Shown here: positions 1-8,765 of the stretch, piece by piece
Layout of the letters: the number at the start of each line of letters is the position of its first letter
How positions within the stretch are numbered: position 1 is the first letter of the stretch
DNA from: Rhodobacteraceae bacterium LMO-JJ12
GTDB taxonomy: Bacteria; Pseudomonadota; Alphaproteobacteria; Rhodobacterales; Rhodobacteraceae
Assembly (NCBI GenBank): GCA_021555075.1
Contig: JAKGBX010000001.1
Location: 992,001-1,056,000 of the forward strand
DNA length: 64,000 nucleotides
Direction: 5' to 3'
Translations under genes and position numbers: made by a program
The notes under the pieces: generated by a model
Databases searched by the model: none
Seen by the model: the letters and a program-made list of their open reading frames with translations, nothing else
Told to the model about the DNA's origin: nothing

Positions 1-138
1 AAGCTTGTCGAAATCCGACGAATTCTCGCGAAACGTCTGCTCGGTCCAGCTGCCGCTTTCGCAATAGTCGTAAAACATCTTCGGCGTGTGGCGGCGGTAG
101 AGGCGCTTGAGGTCTTCGATTTCGGTGATGACGGGCAT
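1..138 (-). CDS. lldD: FMN-dependent alpha-hydroxy-acid (L-lactate) dehydrogenase, N-terminal fragment
   Basis: Only the first 46 codons are inside the window; the gene runs off the left edge. It starts with MPVITEIEDLKRLYRR and continues with a MFYDYCESGSWTEQTFREN stretch, which is the typical N-terminus of LldD-type lactate dehydrogenases of the (S)-2-hydroxy-acid oxidase family. These FMN enzymes oxidise L-lactate to pyruvate. The FMN and catalytic residues lie outside the window, so another substrate (glycolate or mandelate type) cannot be excluded. It is transcribed away from the MaoC gene at 285, leaving 146 bp for two divergent promoters. Confidence 0.75.
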   Translation of the reverse strand, partial: MPVITEIEDLKRLYRRHTPKMFYDYCESGSWTEQTFRENSSDFDKL

Positions 139-284
139 TATGCGGCCTCTCGTGCGATGGAGCGGTGGATCTGGTTAGGATTTCTAATCCGTCACGCAAA
201 GGTGACGCAACGGCGAAATGGCTTTTGGGGTTGAGCATGATGACGCGCGGGCCATAGTGGGCACACCAAAAAGGGAGAGGCTGG

Positions 285-722
285 ATGTATTTTGACGATT
301 TGCCCGTGGGTTTCACCTTCGAGACCGACAGCCGCACGCTCACCGAGCAGGAGGTCGTTGAATTTGCCCGCGCTTATGATCCGCAACCGTTTCACATTGA
401 TCCCGAGGCTGCCAAGGCATCGATCTATGGCGGCATCATCGCCAGCGGGTTCCAGACCCTGATCGTCGCCTTCGATTTGATCCTCAGCGCCAATATCTGG
501 ACCGATGCTTCGATGGGTTCGCCGGGTCTGGATGAATTGCGCTGGAAACTGCCCGTGCGCCCCGGCGACACGCTGCGCGTGCGTGGCCGGGTGACCGCCT
601 CCGAGCCGTCGAAATCGCGTGCCGACCGTGGCCGCACCACGATCAGCTATGAAATCCTCAACCAGAAAGACGAGGTGGTGTCGTCCTACTCGGCCATTCA
701 ATTGCTCAAACGGCAGCCCTGA
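285..722 (+). CDS. MaoC-like hot-dog dehydratase
   Basis: A 145-aa single hot-dog-fold protein of the MaoC/R-hydratase type, a normal length for the family. Members typically hydrate enoyl-CoA thioesters. Supporting features are the early YDPQPFHIDPEAA segment (residues about 31-43), which carries the Asp/His catalytic pair, and the following GGIIASGFQT helix (about 50-59). The GRVTASEPSKSR segment further on is also common in the family. The start is the ATG preceded by GGGAGAGG. It converges with the PhyH-like gene, with only 4 bases between the stop codons. The substrate is not deducible. Confidence 0.85.
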   Translation: MYFDDLPVGFTFETDSRTLTEQEVVEFARAYDPQPFHIDPEAAKASIYGGIIASGFQTLIVAFDLILSANIWTDASMGSPGLDELRWKLPVRPGDTLRVRGRVTASEPSKSRADRGRTTISYEILNQKDEVVSSYSAIQLLKRQP

Positions 723-726
723 ACCG

Positions 727-1521
727 TCAGCGCTGCAAGATCACCGGGAACCAATCCTCGCGCAGCCGCTCTCCGCTTTGCATGCCATGGTCGGGGAAGG
801 GTGGCGATGTCGGGCCGGGGCGCTCGACATAGCGCGCATCGTCCCCCACCAGCCTGAGCGAAAACGCCCGTCGCCGTGTGGTGCTGGTATTGCCGCGTGC
901 ACCGTGCAGGATGTCATAGTTGAACGCCACCGCATCGCCCGGTTCCATCTCCCATTCCAAAACTTCCATGCCTTCGGCGTCCGGGTCGGGCACCGGCATG
1001 TAATCGTCGATGTTGGGGACATAGGCATCGTTGCTGACCCAGCGCATCGGCAGCACGGGCTTCTCCCATTTATGCGATCCCGCAACACAGCGCAGCGCGG
1101 CCTCTCTCACCGGATCAAGCGGCGACCAGAAGCTGACGGTCTGCTTGCCCTCGACAAAGTAATAGGGACCATCGGTATGCCATGGCGTGGCCATCGAGGT
1201 GCCCGGCTCCTTGACCAGCACATGATCATGAAACAGCTGCACTGATTGTGATTGCATCAGATCGGCCGCCACTTCCGCCGCCGGGCTTGTCCGAATGGCT
1301 TCGTCAAATTCCGCGATCCGCTGCCAGTTGCAATAGTCATCGAAAAAGCGGCCCGTTTCGCCCGCCTTCTTGTTTTCCGACGCATAAGGCCCCGGTGCTT
1401 GCATGTTGCGCGCCACACCATCGCGCAGCAATTCCACCTGGCCGGCAAAGAGCCCGCGCACAATGGTGACACCGTCGCGTTGGAACTGATCGATCTGATC
1501 CTGAGAGAGTAATGGATGCAT
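727..1521 (-). CDS. Phytanoyl-CoA dioxygenase (PhyH) family protein
   Basis: A 264-aa non-haem Fe(II)/2-oxoglutarate-dependent dioxygenase. The facial triad is visible: WHTDGPYY with His115 and Asp117, and the distal His206 in DILHGARGN. An Arg-rich segment (TRRRAFSLR) follows, as expected for 2-oxoglutarate binding. PhyH-family members hydroxylate varied substrates, including acyl-CoAs, ectoine and small metabolites, so the substrate here is unknown. It lacks close operon partners. The 521-bp non-coding stretch upstream should contain its promoter. Confidence 0.85.
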   Translation of the reverse strand: MHPLLSQDQIDQFQRDGVTIVRGLFAGQVELLRDGVARNMQAPGPYASENKKAGETGRFFDDYCNWQRIAEFDEAIRTSPAAEVAADLMQSQSVQLFHDHVLVKEPGTSMATPWHTDGPYYFVEGKQTVSFWSPLDPVREAALRCVAGSHKWEKPVLPMRWVSNDAYVPNIDDYMPVPDPDAEGMEVLEWEMEPGDAVAFNYDILHGARGNTSTTRRRAFSLRLVGDDARYVERPGPTSPPFPDHGMQSGERLREDWFPVILQR

Positions 1522-2042
1522 GGACTTTCCCTTCTTCGCACCAAACCCGAGATTTCAGACTGCCAATTCGGGCCGCGAATGTCTATCGCGCTCAGCTTGG
1601 TAGATACAGATATTGGGAGTTTCAGGAAAAGGTAGATATCTCAAGTGGTTGTGCGCAAGAGTTGATGTTTTCTCTCAAGAGGCGTAGGCAATCGGCACCT
1701 TGCCGAGTTGATGTCTTTGCGCTTCTTGCTGCCATCGCATGGGGTGTATTTCGATGATGCGTGACATTTCGGAAGATACGACCGCGCGGGGTGCAGCCTG
1801 ATTGCGGAAAAAGCGTTCTCCCGCTTTCCTCCACAGATTTACCCACAGATGCATTGCGGCTTCCCGCGCTTCCACCCCCTACAAGTTCGTTCCTTTTTCG
1901 AATGCTCTGCCCCATGTTTTGCGCAAAACATTGGCTCTAGATGACAATATACAATCTGCTACCAAAGTTATCCCACCCTTGCGGCGCATTCAAAACTGCG
2001 CCTTGTGGATAATATTTGAAACGCGCCCAGATAACTTGGCTC
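1522..2042. other. Long intergenic region with DnaA-box-like sites
   Basis: This 521-bp region lies between the PhyH gene and the end of hutG. No convincing coding frame is present on either strand. It is less GC-rich than its surroundings. It holds one perfect DnaA-box 9-mer on the minus strand (TGTGGATAA, 2004-2012) and one one-mismatch site on plus (TTACCCACA, 1839-1847). Weaker partial matches lie at about 1827-1835 and 1968-1976. It occupies the position downstream of hutG where hutU might have been expected. Confidence 0.5.
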
Positions 2043-2834
2043 CTACGCCTTCAAACTGCCCGCAATATCCGCCAGATTTTCAAGGATCTTCTGCAAATGC
2101 GGGCGAAGCCGCGCTGCCTTTTCGGGCGCATAGTCCCAGCCAGCATTCTCGTCCTGCAAATGGGTGGATTGCGCCAATTCCATCTGGATCGCATGAACGC
2201 CGGTCTCGGGGCGACCATAGTGGCGCGTTGTCCAGCCGCCTTTGAAACGGCCATTCAGAACCGAGGAAAATCCGGGCGCAGCGGCGCAAATCTCTTGCAC
2301 TTCGCGTTCGATTTCCGGCGCACAGCTGGCCCCGGAATTGGTGCCGATATTGAAGTCGGGCAAGACGCCGTCGAACAGGTGCGGAATGCGCGACCGGATT
2401 GAGTGGCAATCATAGAGGATCGCCACGCCATGCAGCTTGCGCACTCGTTCAATCTCTGCCGCCAGTGCTGCATGATACGCCGCGTGATACTGTTTGCGTC
2501 GCTCGACTTCGCCGGCATCGGGCGGCGTGATCCAGATCGGCGCGCCGTCAAAGTCGCTCATCGGCACAAGATCGGTGGTGTTCTGCCCCGGATAGAGCGA
2601 GGCCCCCGAAGGGTCGCGGTTGGCATCAATCACATAGCGGTGGAAATTGGCCCGCACCGTGGTCACGCCAGGCAGCAGCCCGTCATAGAGCCGATCCACA
2701 TGCCAATCCGTATCGGGCAGGGCGCGCCCGCGCTCGTTCATCGTCTCGCCCACACCCTCGGGCAACCACGTCCCGCAATGTGGCAGCCCCAGAATGATCG
2801 CCCCTTCGCCCTGCGTTACATCAACCGGAGTCAT
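2043..2834 (-). CDS. hutG: N-formylglutamate deformylase
   Basis: A 263-aa protein of the N-formylglutamate amidohydrolase family, which splits N-formyl-L-glutamate to glutamate and formate, the last step of the five-step histidine pathway. Family signatures are LPHCGTWLP near the N-terminus, [13 protein letters not shown], the metal-binding DCHSIRS and the C-terminal [10 protein letters not shown] segment. The start overlaps the end of hutH by 4 bp, so translation is probably coupled. It is the last gene of the hutI-hutH-hutG operon. The formyl substrate needs HutF, which is not intact here. Confidence 0.92.
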   Translation of the reverse strand: MTPVDVTQGEGAIILGLPHCGTWLPEGVGETMNERGRALPDTDWHVDRLYDGLLPGVTTVRANFHRYVIDANRDPSGASLYPGQNTTDLVPMSDFDGAPIWITPPDAGEVERRKQYHAAYHAALAAEIERVRKLHGVAILYDCHSIRSRIPHLFDGVLPDFNIGTNSGASCAPEIEREVQEICAAAPGFSSVLNGRFKGGWTTRHYGRPETGVHAIQMELAQSTHLQDENAGWDYAPEKAARLRPHLQKILENLADIAGSLKA

Positions 2835-4360
2835 GCGCGCGCTCCCAATTCGGGCAACGCCAACCCCTCGGTCAGCCCGCCTTCTGCCACCATCTCGGCC
2901 GCCGCTTCGATATCGGGGGCGAGGTAACGATCCTGCTCAAGGGTCGGCACCTGCGCGCGCAGCCGTGCAATCACGCCGCGCAAATCCGGGCTGGTGGTTA
3001 GCGGTGCGCGAAACTCAACGCCCTGCGCCGCGCAGAGCGCTTCGCCCCCGATGATCCTTGCCAGATTGGTGTTCATCCGCCCAAGCCGACGCGCGGCATT
3101 TGCCGCCATGCTCACATGGTCCTCCTGATTGGCCGATGTCGGCGTCGAATCCGTGGTGCAGGGATTGGCCAGATGCTTGTTTTCGCTCATCAACGCGGCG
3201 GTCGTGACTTCGGCAATCATCAACCCTGAATTCAGCCCCGGCTCCGGCGTCAGAAATGGCGGCAGATCAAAACTCAGCGTCGGGTCCACCATCAACGCCA
3301 CACGCCTCTGCGAAATCGCGCCGATCTCGGCCAGCGCCAGCGCGATCAGATCGGCGGCAAAGCCCACCGGCTCGGCGTGGAAATTCCCGCCTGAAACGAT
3401 CCGCCCTTCGCGGGCCAGAACCAGCGGGTTATCCGTCACCGCGTTGGCCTCGATTTCAAGCGTGCGCCCGGCAAAGCGCAAAAGATCCAGCGCCGCGCCC
3501 GTCACCTGTGGCTGACAGCGGATGCAATAGGGGTCTTGCACCCGGGTATCTCCCTCGCGGTGGCTCTCGCGAATGTCCGACCCCTCCATTAATGCCCGCA
3601 TCGCTGCCGCCACTTCGATCTGCCCGGGTTGTCCGCGCAATTCATGGATTTCCGCCACCAGGGGCGCGGTCGATCCCATGATCGCATCGGTCGAGAGCGC
3701 CGAGACCGCAATCGCGGCGCGCAAATTAGCCCAGGCCCGAAACAGCCCGGCCAACGCGCATGCCGTGGAAAACTGTGTCCCGTTGATCAGCGCCAAGCCC
3801 TCTTTCGCGCCCAAGGTGATCGGCGCCAGCCCGGCCTTGGCCAAGGCCTCGGCGCCCGACATTTCGGTGCCGTCAAACACTGCACGGCCTTCGCCGATCA
3901 TCGCCGCTGCCATATGCGCCAGCGGGGCGAGATCACCCGACGCCCCAACCGAGCCCTGATCCGGAATGACCGGCGTCACGCCCGCGTCCAGCATCGCCTC
4001 GATCAGCCGCACCGTCCCCGGCGCCACCCCCGACGCCCCCCGGCCCAGCGACAAGAGCTTCAACACCATCATCAGCCGCACGGTCGCACGGTCCAACGCG
4101 GCCCCCACGCCACAGCAATGCGACAACACCAGATTGCGTTGCAACGCCTCGGTGTCCTTCGCCGCGATCTTCATCGACGCCAGTTTGCCAAAGCCGGTAT
4201 TGACGCCATAAACCGGCGTCTCGCCGCGCGCCGCCTCGGCCACCATGGCGTGTGAGGCGGCAATTTCCTCGGCCGACGACGGGTCCAGCGTCACCGCGCA
4301 TTCGCTGCGCCAGATGGTTTCCAATTCGGCCAATGTGGCCATTTGTGGCGTCAAGATCAT
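2831..4360 (-). CDS. hutH: Histidine ammonia-lyase
   Basis: A 509-aa protein, full length for the family, that converts L-histidine to trans-urocanate and ammonia. The Ala140-Ser141-Gly142 triad ([10 protein letters not shown]) forms the MIO electrophilic cofactor. [12 protein letters not shown] near residue 51 is also characteristic. I chose the ATG at 4360 ([10 protein letters not shown]) because it gives the standard N-terminus and a 4-bp ATGA overlap with hutI. An in-frame ATG 29 codons upstream would lie inside hutI. The gene sits in the hutIHG operon. Confidence 0.95.
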   Translation of the reverse strand: MILTPQMATLAELETIWRSECAVTLDPSSAEEIAASHAMVAEAARGETPVYGVNTGFGKLASMKIAAKDTEALQRNLVLSHCCGVGAALDRATVRLMMVLKLLSLGRGASGVAPGTVRLIEAMLDAGVTPVIPDQGSVGASGDLAPLAHMAAAMIGEGRAVFDGTEMSGAEALAKAGLAPITLGAKEGLALINGTQFSTACALAGLFRAWANLRAAIAVSALSTDAIMGSTAPLVAEIHELRGQPGQIEVAAAMRALMEGSDIRESHREGDTRVQDPYCIRCQPQVTGAALDLLRFAGRTLEIEANAVTDNPLVLAREGRIVSGGNFHAEPVGFAADLIALALAEIGAISQRRVALMVDPTLSFDLPPFLTPEPGLNSGLMIAEVTTAALMSENKHLANPCTTDSTPTSANQEDHVSMAANAARRLGRMNTNLARIIGGEALCAAQGVEFRAPLTTSPDLRGVIARLRAQVPTLEQDRYLAPDIEAAAEMVAEGGLTEGLALPELGARA

Positions 4361-5556
4361 GCTGTTACCTCGCCGTTGAAAATCCGCATATGAAGCGGGT
4401 TGAAACCAATTCGATAGGCCAACTCGGCTGGGTGTTTCACATCCCAAACCGCCAGATCGGCGCGCTTGCCGGGGGCAATAACGCCCGTGTCGTTCAATCC
4501 CAACGCGCGCGCCGCATGCTGCGTAATTCCGCGTAGCGCCTCTTCTGGCGTAAGCCGAAACAGCGTGCAGCCCATGTTCAGCGTCAAAAGCAGTGAAAAC
4601 ATCGGCGAAGTACCCGGATTGCCATCGGTGGCCAAAGCCATCGCCACGCCATGCGCGCGAAATGCCGCCACCGGCGGTGCCTGTGTCTCATGCAGCGTAT
4701 AGAACGCGCCGGGCAACAGAACCGCCACAGTGCCCGCACGCGCCATCGCCACGGCATCCGCCTCTGTGGCATACTCCACATGATCCGCCGACAACGCGCC
4801 ATATTCGGCCGCCAGGGTTGTGCCGCCCAGATTTGACAATTGCTCGGCATGAAGTTTCACGGGCAGGCCCAAGGCCTTGGCCGCATCAAACACCCGGGCA
4901 ATCTGCTCTGGCGAAAACGCGATGCCTTCGCAAAAGCCATCGACCGCATCGACCAATCCTTGCGCGTGCGCCGCCTTCAGCGTCGGAATGCAAACCTCGT
5001 CAACATAGGCATCCCCCCGCCCGGAATATTCCGGCGGCACCGCATGTGCCCCGAGATAGGTGGTCACGATGCGCACCGGGCGCATTTCTCCCAACCGTCG
5101 CGCCGCGCGCAGCATCTTCAATTCGCTCTCAGGGTCTAGCCCATAGCCCGATTTGACCTCGACCGTTGTCACCCCCTCGGCCAGCATCGCATCCAGCCGG
5201 GGCAGGGCGCTCGCCACCAACGCGTCTTCGCTGGCCTCCCGCGTCGCCTTGACGGTCGAAATGATCCCGCCTCCGGCCCGCGCCACTTCTTCATAGCTGG
5301 CCCCGTTCAGGCGCATCTCGAATTCGCGCGCCCGGTCACCGCCAAAAACCAGATGAGTGTGACAATCGATCAGCGCGGGCGTGATCAACCGCCCGTCCAG
5401 GTCGCGCCTTGTCATATCGCTGTATTCGGCGGGCAAATCCGCTTCCGACCCGACCCACATAATCTCGCCTGCGCGCACCACGATCGCGCCCTCGGGGATC
5501 AGCCCATAGGCCTTGTCATCTTGCATGGTTGCAATGCTGCAATTGGTTAAAAGCAT
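4357..5556 (-). CDS. hutI: Imidazolonepropionase
   Basis: A 399-aa amidohydrolase-superfamily enzyme that hydrolyses 4-imidazolone-5-propionate to N-formimidoyl-glutamate. The metal ligands His66 and His68 sit in [12 protein letters not shown]. Later motifs include [26 protein letters not shown] and the [12 protein letters not shown] metal-site strand. It is the first gene of the minus-strand hut operon and is divergent from the hutF-like stub and hutC, with a 73-bp promoter gap. Its product needs HutF or HutG-type enzymes, and its own substrate needs urocanase, which is not encoded in this window. Confidence 0.95.
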   Translation of the reverse strand: MLLTNCSIATMQDDKAYGLIPEGAIVVRAGEIMWVGSEADLPAEYSDMTRRDLDGRLITPALIDCHTHLVFGGDRAREFEMRLNGASYEEVARAGGGIISTVKATREASEDALVASALPRLDAMLAEGVTTVEVKSGYGLDPESELKMLRAARRLGEMRPVRIVTTYLGAHAVPPEYSGRGDAYVDEVCIPTLKAAHAQGLVDAVDGFCEGIAFSPEQIARVFDAAKALGLPVKLHAEQLSNLGGTTLAAEYGALSADHVEYATEADAVAMARAGTVAVLLPGAFYTLHETQAPPVAAFRAHGVAMALATDGNPGTSPMFSLLLTLNMGCTLFRLTPEEALRGITQHAARALGLNDTGVIAPGKRADLAVWDVKHPAELAYRIGFNPLHMRIFNGEVTA

Positions 5557-5629
5557 TCGAATCGGCCTTGTTTAGGAGCGATGATTGATTATTATGTATG
5601 CACTTAATGCGGAGTCAACAAAAAGCCAC

Positions 5630-5746
5630 ATGCCCAACTTGCAAGAAGATCTGGCGCTGACCCCCACGGGCTGGTCGCGTGATATCATCGTCAAGACAAC
5701 AGCGCCCCGTCTCGGCACCGCCAAAACCGCCGGGTATGCGCCGTGA
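5630..5746 (+). pseudogene. hutF: Probable remnant of hutF (formimidoylglutamate deiminase N-terminus)
   Basis: A 38-codon open frame starts MPNLQEDLALTPTGWSRDII. The A-L-x-P-x-G-W-x-x-D-[IV] pattern resembles the first residues of HutF deiminases. It then stops at a TGA that overlaps the GTG of hutC by 4 bp (GTGA). A GGAG lies 15 bases before the ATG. The simplest reading is a hutF gene of about 450 codons that lost nearly all of its body by deletion, leaving its start region as a leader in front of hutC. It could instead be a genuine short leader peptide. The homology is from memory, not from an alignment. Confidence 0.45.
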
Positions 5747-6474
5747 ATGCGCCCGATCCCTCGTCGCCTCGGCGCACCAGTTGGCAATCGGTGCAGGACG
5801 AAGTTCTGCGCCGCATTCGTGCGCGGGTCTGGAAACCCGGCGAATCGATCCCGAACGAGGCCGATCTCGCAACCGAATTTGGCTGCGCGCGCACCACGGT
5901 TAACCGCGCCCTGCGCGCTTTGGCCGAAACCGGTATTCTTGAACGCAAACGCAAATCCGGCACGCGTGTCGCGCTCTATCCGGTGGGGCGCGCGGTGTTT
6001 GAGATCCCCTTGATCCGCACCGAGATTGAGGATCAGGGCCACCGCTATGGCTATCGGCTCATCTCCGTCACTCAATCCGCCCCGCCTCGCCCCATCGGTG
6101 ATGCACTAAAGCCCTTGGGCGATGGTGCAGATACGCCTGCGCTGCATGTGCTTGCCGTTCACCTCTCTGATGGGCGGCCCTATGTGCTCGAAGACCGCTG
6201 GATCAACCTTGCCGCCGCCCCTACGGCAATCGAAGCCGATTTCTCCAAGCAAAGCGCCAATGAATGGCTTTTGGAAAACGCGCCCTATACCGGTGGCGAA
6301 CTGGCCATTTCCGCCGCCGCCTGCGGCGAGGCAGAAGCATCCCTGCTTGATCTTGCGAAAGGCACGCCGGTTCTGGTTCTCGAACGCACCACCTGGGGCG
6401 AATCCCGTCCTGTGACTGCCGTGCACCTGTGGTATTGCCCGGGGCACCGGCTGGTTTCGCCGCTGGTGAGTTGA
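5743..6474 (+). CDS. hutC: GntR/HutC-family histidine utilisation repressor
   Basis: A 243-aa regulator. Residues about 15-80 form a GntR winged helix (GESIPNEADLATEFGCARTT, then NRALRALAETGILERKRKSG). Residues about 90-240 form a UTRA ligand-binding domain, including VLAVHLSDGRPYVLEDRWIN. HutC proteins repress hut operons and are released by urocanate or related intermediates. The start is a GTG that overlaps the stop of the short upstream frame. It is divergent from hutIHG, so the 5557-5629 gap is the likely operator region, but I could not identify an unambiguous HutC palindrome there. Confidence 0.88.
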   Translation: MNAPDPSSPRRTSWQSVQDEVLRRIRARVWKPGESIPNEADLATEFGCARTTVNRALRALAETGILERKRKSGTRVALYPVGRAVFEIPLIRTEIEDQGHRYGYRLISVTQSAPPRPIGDALKPLGDGADTPALHVLAVHLSDGRPYVLEDRWINLAAAPTAIEADFSKQSANEWLLENAPYTGGELAISAAACGEAEASLLDLAKGTPVLVLERTTWGESRPVTAVHLWYCPGHRLVSPLVS

Positions 6475-6566
6475 ACGCCCACGGCTCCGCACGGCGGATC
6501 GACCGCATGGCTTTTGGCGGCTCACGCGTGGCGCCGCGCCAACTTCAAGCAATGTTTGGGAACAGC

Positions 6567-6641
6567 TGGTACCCCGTAGGGGAATCGAACCCCTCTTTCC
6601 AGGTTGAAAACCTGGCGTCCTAACCGATAGACGAACGGGGC
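6567..6641 (-). tRNA. tRNA-Glu (anticodon UUC)
   Basis: On the minus strand the 75-nt gene begins GCCCCGTTCGTCTA and ends with an encoded CCA. The anticodon stem is CCAGG/CCTGG around a seven-base loop TTTTCAA, giving anticodon TTC. The T arm contains GGTTCGATTCC. The acceptor stem pairs throughout, with a G-U at position 1-72. It lies between the convergent end of hutC and the end of recJ. Confidence 0.95.
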
Positions 6642-6659
6642 ATGCCCAGCCGTGTGGCG

Positions 6660-6688
6660 CTTCTAAGAAAAGCGCGCGCCCGGCGCAA
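6660..6688 (-). promoter_or_regulatory. Candidate promoter of tRNA-Glu
   Basis: On the minus strand a TTGCGC (6683-6688) is separated by 17 bp from TAGAAG (6660-6665). The latter ends 19 bases before the tRNA 5' end. Spacing and position fit a housekeeping sigma-70 promoter, but both boxes match only moderately. Confidence 0.35.
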
Positions 6689-6739
6689 GCAGAATTTTCG
6701 CCCGATGCAAAGAAATCCGAGGCGGTCGTCCTAGCCCGA

Positions 6740-8494
6740 TCACGCGCCCGCGCGCGCGCCATCCTCCAGCCGCAACTGCACGCTCACCCGCCCGCGCCAA
6801 TGGTTCAGCTCAAGCCGACCGGCAAGGTGAAACCGCGCGCCACCATGGGCTTCAAGCGCCGGACCCAATGCGCCATCATAAGCCCCAAAGCAGATCGCAT
6901 CGAGCTTGGAACCCATCCCGTCGCCAAAGGTCACCTTGAGGTGACTTTCGCCGACCCGCTTGGTGAAATTGATCTGCATGTCGGGAAAACCAAAACGCGG
7001 GGCAGGGGCGCCCGCCCCGTAAGGACCGGCCGCCTCCAGCCGCTCGACCATCTCGACACTGGCCGCGCCGGGCATCAACGCCCCATCCAACCTTAGTGCC
7101 CTCGGCCCCAGCGCGCCGGCCCCCTGTTTGTCAAGCAACTCCGACAGCCGCGCCATCGCGTCGTCGAGCCGCTCACGCGCCACGCTTAGCCCGGCGGCCA
7201 TCTTGTGACCGCCGCCCTTAAGCAACAATCCCTCACTGGCCAGCCTCTGAACCGCCGCGCCCAAATCAATGCCCGAAACCGATCGCCCCGAGCCCTTGCC
7301 CTCGTCACCCTCCAGCCCTATCACCACCGCAGGCCGCCCTGCCGCCTCTTTCAGCCTTGAGGCCACGATACCGACAACGCCGGGGTGCCATCCCTCGCCC
7401 GCTGCCCAGACCAACGGCGCATCAAAGCCGCGCTCTTCGGCCTGCGCCATGGCGGCGGCGCGCACTGATTCTTCGATTTCACGCCGCTCGGTGTTGAGCT
7501 GGTCCAGCCGTTCGGCCATGGCGCGCGCCTCGGCTTCATCGCGCGTCGCCAAAAGCCGCGCACCAAGATCGGCCTTGCCGATCCGCCCCCCGGCATTCAC
7601 CCGCGGTCCCAGCAAGAACCCCAGATGATAGGCCGAAGGCGCGCTGTCCATCCGCGCCACATCGCCCAGCGCCACCAGCCCGGGCCGCAAGCGCCGCCCC
7701 ATCACCTTCAATCCCTGCACCACAAACGCCCGGTTCACCCCGACAAGCGGCGCCACGTCCGCCACCGTGCCCAGCGCCACCAGGTCAAGCATCGCCATCA
7801 GGTCGGGGCCGTTGCCGCCCCCGGCCTCGCGTCGCTGCCGGTTGACCTCGACCAACATCAGAAAAACCACACCCGCCGCACAAAGATGCGCCAGATCACC
7901 GCTCTCGTCCTGTCGGTTGGGGTTCACTACGGCCAGGGCATCGGGCAAGGTCTCACCGCCCAGGTGGTGATCGAGCACGATCACATCCGCGCCCTTCGCG
8001 GCGGCAATCGGCTCAAAACTCAAAGTGCCGCAATCGACACAGACAATCAGATCGTGATCACGTGCCAGTGCCTGCATGGCCGGCACATTCGGGCCATACC
8101 CCTCCTCGATCCGATCCGGCACATAGAGCGTTGCAGCCTGTCCCGATTGCGCCAACCAATCCAGCAACAGCGCGGCCGATGTCCCGCCGTCCACATCATA
8201 ATCGGCAAAAATCGCAATCCGCTCGCGCCGCGCCACGGCCTGCAAGAACCGCTCCGCCGCGCGTTCCATATCCTTCAAGTCGCGCGGATCGGGCAACAAC
8301 TCGCGAATGCTGGGTGCCAGAAACCCCGCTGCGTCATTTGCCCCGACCCCGCGGCGCGCCAATACCTGCGCCACTGCACGTTCCAGCCCGCTCTCCTGCG
8401 CCAAAGCCTCTGCCGCACGATCCAGCTCAACCCCGGGCCCCAGCCATTGCCGCCCGCTCAGCGATGTCTCGACCCCAAGAAAACTCACATCCAA
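6740..8494 (-). CDS. recJ: Single-stranded-DNA-specific 5'-3' exonuclease RecJ
   Basis: A 584-aa DHH-superfamily nuclease. The Mn-binding motifs are in order: ADYDVDGGTSA (Asp98, Asp100, Asp102), VDCG (Asp154) and LDHHLGG (Asp175-His176-His177). The DHHA1 motif GPRVNAGGRIGKADLG follows, and the C-terminal part carries GGGHKMAAG. RecJ degrades 5' single-stranded ends in RecF recombination and mismatch or base-excision repair. The length is normal for the family. The GC-rich 33-bp repeat array begins about 30 bp upstream of the start. Confidence 0.94.
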   Translation of the reverse strand: MDVSFLGVETSLSGRQWLGPGVELDRAAEALAQESGLERAVAQVLARRGVGANDAAGFLAPSIRELLPDPRDLKDMERAAERFLQAVARRERIAIFADYDVDGGTSAALLLDWLAQSGQAATLYVPDRIEEGYGPNVPAMQALARDHDLIVCVDCGTLSFEPIAAAKGADVIVLDHHLGGETLPDALAVVNPNRQDESGDLAHLCAAGVVFLMLVEVNRQRREAGGGNGPDLMAMLDLVALGTVADVAPLVGVNRAFVVQGLKVMGRRLRPGLVALGDVARMDSAPSAYHLGFLLGPRVNAGGRIGKADLGARLLATRDEAEARAMAERLDQLNTERREIEESVRAAAMAQAEERGFDAPLVWAAGEGWHPGVVGIVASRLKEAAGRPAVVIGLEGDEGKGSGRSVSGIDLGAAVQRLASEGLLLKGGGHKMAAGLSVARERLDDAMARLSELLDKQGAGALGPRALRLDGALMPGAASVEMVERLEAAGPYGAGAPAPRFGFPDMQINFTKRVGESHLKVTFGDGMGSKLDAICFGAYDGALGPALEAHGGARFHLAGRLELNHWRGRVSVQLRLEDGARAGA

Positions 8495-8497
8495 CCC

Positions 8498-8520
8498 TTC
8501 CTCTGACCGGAAATATCCCG
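8498..8520. repeat. 23-nt dispersed intergenic repeat, copy 1
   Basis: These 23 bases, immediately upstream of recJ, are identical to 55385-55407, which is also intergenic. Read on the minus strand, the shared block starts CGGGATATTT and ends CAGAGGAA. A looser relative (GGATATTT with a downstream AGATGAAG) sits on plus at about 29724-29746, between soxB and soxD. No function is known to me. Confidence 0.7.
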
Positions 8521-8523
8521 GGG

Positions 8524-8646
8524 GGTGCGGGGGGCTGGCCCCCTGCTTGTTACTGTGGTGCGGGGGGCTGGCCCCCCGATTGTTACTGTGGTGCGGGGGG
8601 CTGGCCCCCGTTTGTTACCGTAGTGCGCAGGGCTTGCCCCCGTCAC
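8524..8646. repeat. Tandem array of 33-bp GC-rich palindromic units
   Basis: Units start at 8524, 8557, 8590 and (diverged) 8622, giving a period of 33, 33 and 32 bp. Each unit carries GGGGGCTGGCCCCC or a close variant, an inverted repeat able to form a strong hairpin. The first three units follow this with a TTGTTACTGT or TTGTTACCGT tail. The array lies in the 271-bp gap between recJ and hom, downstream of hom on the minus strand. It may act as a transcription terminator or block. The last unit is shortened and mutated. Confidence 0.85.
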
Positions 8647-8765
8647 GCAACATGTCCAGCCGCCCTTCCGACCCCGCCAGTCGCGCGCTCCGGCCCCCAG
8701 TGGCTCTCATGGTCCCTTACGGGCTTCACGCACCCGCCCGGTCGCGCCCTGTCTTTGCCAAGCCC

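Noticed and set aside
178-190. GGATT/AATCC inverted repeat in the lldD-maoC gap
   Set aside because: Short (5-bp arms), matches no operator I know, and could be chance.
1522-2042. Chromosomal replication origin
   Set aside because: Only one perfect DnaA box, no neighbouring dnaA, hemE or parAB genes; kept only as a low-rank observation.
8524-8646. CRISPR array
   Set aside because: Units are directly adjacent with no unique spacers and no cas genes are nearby; it is a simple tandem repeat.
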